NCBI GenBank assembly: GCA_959599615.1
Contig: CAUGKA010000065.1
Coordinates: 1-9,142 of the forward strand
DNA length: 9,142 nucleotides
Source of the DNA: an uncultured Collinsella sp.
GTDB taxonomy: Bacteria > Actinomycetota > Coriobacteriia > Coriobacteriales > Coriobacteriaceae
Direction of reading: 5' to 3'
Part shown: positions 6,749 to 9,142 of the stretch, piece by piece
Layout of the letters: each line of letters opens with the position of its first letter
How positions within the stretch are numbered: the first letter of the stretch is position 1
Program-made: the position numbers and the translations under genes
The notes under the pieces: generated by a model
What the model saw: only the letters and a program-made list of their open reading frames with translations
What the model was told of the DNA's origin: nothing
Database searches by the model: none

Positions 6749-7852
6749 CTAGATGCGGACCGGCATGACCAGGTACAGGTAGTTGATCTTGTCGTAGGAC
6801 TTGAAGATGCCCGCCTGCGAGTAGCTCTTGAGCTCCAGCGTGATCTCCTTCTCCTTGGACAGGGCATTGAGGCAGCCGAAGATGTAGTGGTAGTTGAAGG
6901 CGATGGTACCCGACTCGCCCTCGGCCTCGACATCGATCGTCTCCTGCGCAAGGTCCTGGTCATTGGAAATGGAGGACAGGCCCATCTGCCCGTTCTCGAC
7001 ATCGATCTCGAACTTGACGGCGGGGTTGGCGCTCGCGATAACGGCCACGCGCTTGAGGGCGGCGTTAAAGGCGGCGACGTCGATCTTGACGCTCGTCACG
7101 CACGAATCGGGGATGAGCTGCTTGTAGTTGGGGTACACGCCCTCGATGCGACGCGACACGTAGGTGGTGTTGCCGGCCTCAAAGACGACCTGGGTGTCGG
7201 TAGCCCCGATCATGATGGTCGCCCGGCTGGCCATGATGTTCAGCGCGTCGTTAAAGGCGTCGGCCGGAACGTTGAGTTCAAAGGAGCCCTCGAGGGTTGA
7301 GGTCTCGACCTGTGTATCGCACACGGCCAAGCGGAAGGAATCGGTCGCCACCAGGCGCACGGTGTTGTTCTCGACCTTCATGTGCACGCCGCCCAGGATG
7401 GGGCGGGCCTTGTCGGTCGAGGTGACGCGCCACACGCGGCCGACCATCTCGGACAAGATATCGGTCGGCAGCTCCACGGCACTCTCGATGGCATAGGCCG
7501 GAAACTCGGGGAAGTCATTGGCATCGAGCGTGTTCAGGCGGAAAGAGCTCTTCTCGCAACCAATCAGCACCTGGCGCTCGGACAGCTCAAAGGTGACCGG
7601 GGCATCGGGGAGAGTCTTGGTGATATTGGAGAGCATCTTACAGGGGATAACCATCTCGCCCTCTTCTTCGACATGCGCCGCGATGCGATGACGGATCGAG
7701 ATGGTGTAGTTAGAGGTCTGGAATTCCAAGATGCCGTCTTGCGCCTTGACGAGCACGCCCGACAGGATGGGAAGGGTGGATGCCGAAGCGACACCCTTCA
7801 TAACGACGCCGATGGCTTGTGTAAGCGAGCTCTGGCTGACGGTGAACTTCAT
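6749..7852 (-). CDS. dnaN: DNA polymerase III sliding clamp (beta subunit)
   Basis: DnaN forms a ring-shaped dimer that holds DNA polymerase III and other clamp-binding proteins on DNA. The protein has 367 residues, the normal length for three repeated clamp domains of about 120 residues each (roughly 1-120, 125-240 and 245-367). It starts MKFTVSQSSL and ends with the conserved clamp C-terminus YLVMPVRI. The ATG at 7852 has AAAGG on the minus strand nine bases upstream (7862-7867 covers GAAAGG). The leader of this gene is the AT-rich block of the proposed origin. No terminator is seen between dnaA and dnaN, so read-through from dnaA is possible. Confidence 0.97.
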   Translation of the reverse strand: MKFTVSQSSLTQAIGVVMKGVASASTLPILSGVLVKAQDGILEFQTSNYTISIRHRIAAHVEEEGEMVIPCKMLSNITKTLPDAPVTFELSERQVLIGCEKSSFRLNTLDANDFPEFPAYAIESAVELPTDILSEMVGRVWRVTSTDKARPILGGVHMKVENNTVRLVATDSFRLAVCDTQVETSTLEGSFELNVPADAFNDALNIMASRATIMIGATDTQVVFEAGNTTYVSRRIEGVYPNYKQLIPDSCVTSVKIDVAAFNAALKRVAVIASANPAVKFEIDVENGQMGLSSISNDQDLAQETIDVEAEGESGTIAFNYHYIFGCLNALSKEKEITLELKSYSQAGIFKSYDKINYLYLVMPVRI

Positions 7853-7860
7853 CTTTTAAT

Positions 7861-7884
7861 ACCTTTCTATAGATATAAATATCT
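7861..7884. other. AT-rich probable DNA unwinding element
   Basis: This block next to dnaN contains CTATAGATATAAATATCT and is nearly all A and T, in sharp contrast to the GC-rich genes on both sides. It includes a small inverted repeat, AGATAT-AA-ATATCT (7871-7884). Its position directly after the triplet run on the dnaN side is where unwinding begins in B. subtilis-type origins. It also includes the dnaN ribosome binding site. Confidence 0.55.
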
Positions 7885-7899
7885 TAATAATAGTAATAG
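7885..7899 (+). repeat. DnaA-trio-like triplet array
   Basis: The plus strand reads TAA TAA TAG TAA TAG, five consecutive triplets. Read 3' to 5' from the box side, this is GAT AAT GAT AAT AAT, which fits the DnaA-trio consensus 3'-(G/A)A(T/A)-5' described in B. subtilis as the single-strand binding site that DnaA uses to open the origin. The next triplets, TAC and TGA, break the pattern. A box-like 9-mer lies 12 bases away at 7912-7920, separated by the somewhat GC-richer ACTGACGAAAC. Confidence 0.6.
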
Positions 7900-7911
7900 T
7901 ACTGACGAAAC

Positions 7912-7920
7912 TGTTGATTA
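7912..7920 (-). promoter_or_regulatory. Weak DnaA-box-like site next to the trio array
   Basis: On the minus strand the sequence TAATCAACA differs from the E. coli-type box TTATCCACA at two positions. It is the box-like site closest to the triplet array, the place where an anchoring box would be expected. On sequence alone it is weak. Confidence 0.35.
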
Positions 7921-7984
7921 CTCCTAAAAGTGCAGGTCAGCCCTAAAAAGAGAATCGACAGGAACCTGTGTGCAACCGGGCATG

Positions 7985-7993
7985 TTTTCCACG
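7985..7993 (+). promoter_or_regulatory. Candidate DnaA box TTTTCCACG
   Basis: TTTTCCACG differs from TTWTCCACA only at the last base. It lies in the middle of the dnaA-dnaN spacer and has the same orientation as the two candidate boxes nearer dnaA. Confidence 0.5.
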
Positions 7994-8033
7994 TTCAAAA
8001 CCTGCGCAAAACTTTTCATCACCGCGGCTCGAG

Positions 8034-8042
8034 TTTTCGACA
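8034..8042 (+). promoter_or_regulatory. Candidate DnaA box TTTTCGACA
   Basis: TTTTCGACA differs from TTWTCCACA at position six only. A weaker relative, GTTTCGACA, starts 22 bases further on at 8056 in the same orientation. Confidence 0.45.
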
Positions 8043-8066
8043 TCTTATAACCGCCGTTTCGACAAG

Positions 8067-8075
8067 TTTTCAACA
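8067..8075 (+). promoter_or_regulatory. Candidate DnaA box TTTTCAACA
   Basis: TTTTCAACA differs from TTWTCCACA at position six only. It lies 15 bases beyond the end of dnaA and starts 11 bases, about one helical turn, after the GTTTCGACA at 8056. Confidence 0.45.
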
Positions 8076-8090
8076 GCTGTGTCCATTTAC

Positions 8091-9142
8091 CTACGAGCGC
8101 AGTGTAATTTTATCGCGCAACGACTTGAGATCTTCGGTGACAGTCCGGTCTTCCTGAATCATCTTCTGAACCTTTTTATAGCTCGTGCTGACGGTCGAGT
8201 GGTTGCGGTTGCCAAACTCGGCGCCCACGGCCGTCGTCGTCATCTCGCACATTTCGATCGCCAGGTAGATAGCGATATGGCGCGCCTTGGCGATATTGGC
8301 GTTGCGGCGAGGCCCGATGAGTTCCTCGTGTGTCACACCGTATTGCTCCTCGATGACGGACTGGACCGTCTGCACGTTGATCTTCTTGGCCGATGTGTCG
8401 AAGTACTGGTTGGCGATGGCGTCGATGTCGTCAAAGGTGAGCTCCCCGCCCTCGCGCTCGCGATCGCCCGCTTCGCCGGCACAACGCTCGCAAAAGCTCT
8501 CGAGCTCGCGAATGTTGGTGCCCGAGACCTCGGCCATGTGTTTAAAGTGCGCGTCGGTCAGATGTCCGCCGTCGCCCCCGTAGGCCGCCAGCAGCGAGTC
8601 GTTGCCCGCCTCGGGTGCGGCGGCGATCGTGTTCTCGTAATAACGCTGCAAAATCTTGTACTTCATTTCGTAGCTGGGCTCCGCCACCAGGCACAGCAGA
8701 CCGGCATTAAAGCGACTGGTCAGGCGCTCATCCATATTAAGGTCCTTGGGGGCGCGGTCGGCGGCGATCACGACTTTCTTGTTGTTACGGATAAATTCGT
8801 CCATCAACTGGAAGAAGTAATCCACACTCGCGCGCTTGCCAATGATGTTCTGGATGTCATCGATGATAAGCACGTCGACGCCGTGGTACGCCTGCATAAT
8901 GGGGGCGTTGCTCTTCTTTTGGCGGTCGAATTCCGTCATCAAGTCGTCCAGATACGCCTGCGAGTTGGCGTACTTCACCTTGATCTCGGGCGATTTCTCT
9001 GCCAGCTCATTTTTGATGGCGAGCAGCAGGTGCGTCTTGCCCAGGCCCGATTTGCCGTAGATGAACAGCGACGTGCAGGTACCGGGCGTGTCTGCAAGCA
9101 TGGCGAATTTGAGTGCCGATCGGTAGGCAAGGCTGTTCTCCG
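8091..9142 (-). CDS. dnaA: Chromosomal replication initiator DnaA, 5' end outside the window
   Basis: DnaA is the AAA+ ATPase that binds the origin, melts it and starts helicase loading. The reading frame is open to the window edge, and the residues before the first Met at 9101 (SLAYRSALKFA) fit DnaA, so that Met is internal. The last 349 codons are visible. Domains I and II and the start of domain III are missing. Walker A is GKSGLGKTH (visible residues 29-37) and Walker B is VLIIDDIQ (90-97). The arginine-finger region is ERLTSRF (138-144), and the sensor 2 region is GTNIRELE (207-214). Domain IV spans about 255-349 and ends in a helix-turn-helix with FGNRNHSTV (309-317), where most DnaA proteins have GGRDHTTV. 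The lid region around 170-193 is longer and glycine-rich compared with E. coli. This is a clear but divergent DnaA. The stop codon is followed by the proposed origin. Confidence 0.96.
   Translation of the reverse strand, partial: ENSLAYRSALKFAMLADTPGTCTSLFIYGKSGLGKTHLLLAIKNELAEKSPEIKVKYANSQAYLDDLMTEFDRQKKSNAPIMQAYHGVDVLIIDDIQNIIGKRASVDYFFQLMDEFIRNNKKVVIAADRAPKDLNMDERLTSRFNAGLLCLVAEPSYEMKYKILQRYYENTIAAAPEAGNDSLLAAYGGDGGHLTDAHFKHMAEVSGTNIRELESFCERCAGEAGDREREGGELTFDDIDAIANQYFDTSAKKINVQTVQSVIEEQYGVTHEELIGPRRNANIAKARHIAIYLAIEMCEMTTTAVGAEFGNRNHSTVSTSYKKVQKMIQEDRTVTEDLKSLRDKITLRS

Larger units (their letters stand above)
7853..8090. other. Probable chromosomal replication origin (oriC) core in the dnaA-dnaN spacer
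   Basis: This 238-bp non-coding spacer has the layout of an origin core. Going from dnaA to dnaN it holds several DnaA-box-like 9-mers (8075 down to 7912), a run of TAA/TAG triplets (7885-7899), and an AT-rich block with only 8 G/C in 48 bases (7853-7900). DnaA boxes, then DnaA-trio, then an unwinding element is the order known from the B. subtilis dnaA-dnaN spacer. Mycobacteria and Streptomyces also place oriC between these genes. The boxes here are not canonical, and further origin elements could lie upstream of dnaA, outside the window. Confidence 0.65.

Noticed and set aside
6110..7300. A 396-codon plus-strand frame across recF and dnaN
   Set aside because: It spans two certain genes on the other strand and shows only shadow-type composition.
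8013..8021. TTTTCATCA as another DnaA box
   Set aside because: It shares TTTTC with the other candidates but lacks the CA or ACA end, so it was left out of the list.
9099..9101. Met at 9101 as the dnaA start
   Set aside because: The frame continues to the window edge with typical DnaA residues, and the Met lies just before Walker A, so it is internal.

Overview
This window is the replication-initiation and gyrase cluster of a bacterial chromosome. Every gene lies on the minus strand, so transcription runs from high to low coordinates: dnaA (its 5' part lies beyond the right edge), dnaN, recF, dciA (DUF721), gyrB, gyrA. The same order, with a DUF721 gene between recF and gyrB, is known from Actinobacteria such as Mycobacterium. 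The GC-rich coding sequence, GTG starts and protein sequences suggest a gut-type actinobacterium of class Coriobacteriia, perhaps Collinsella-like. That placement is by eye and was not tested by a search.

Layout. Positions 1-193 hold no gene that I can support. They contain a strong minus-strand terminator for gyrA (120-153) and a second hairpin (26-51) that looks oriented for the plus strand. gyrA (194-2935) and gyrB (2947-4977) are 11 bp apart. Both start with GTG-GCA behind a GGAGG core placed four bases upstream. A strong terminator (5027-5056) separates gyrBA from dciA, so the cluster is split into a dnaN-recF-dciA unit and a gyrBA unit. recF and dciA overlap by 14 bp, and dnaN and recF are 9 bp apart.

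The 238-bp spacer between dnaA and dnaN (7853-8090) is the most interesting part. It looks like the core of a replication origin. Next to dnaN is a very AT-rich block (8 G/C in 48 bases, 7853-7900). Beside it is a run of five TAA/TAG triplets that fits the DnaA-trio pattern described for Bacillus subtilis. On the dnaA side is a set of divergent DnaA-box-like 9-mers of the form TTTTC(C/G/A)AC(A/G). DnaA itself has unusual residues at the positions of domain IV that read the box in E. coli, so box and reader may have drifted together.

How the genes work together: DnaA would bind and open the origin, and DciA is the expected loader or helper for the replicative helicase. DnaN is the sliding clamp, RecF supports gap repair at stalled forks, and GyrA2B2 removes the positive supercoils ahead of the fork. 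GyrA has two strongly acidic extensions: about 71 extra residues at the N-terminus and an acidic C-terminal tail. I see no mobile element, CRISPR array, tRNA or rRNA. Apart from the origin and these divergent protein segments, the window is conserved housekeeping DNA.
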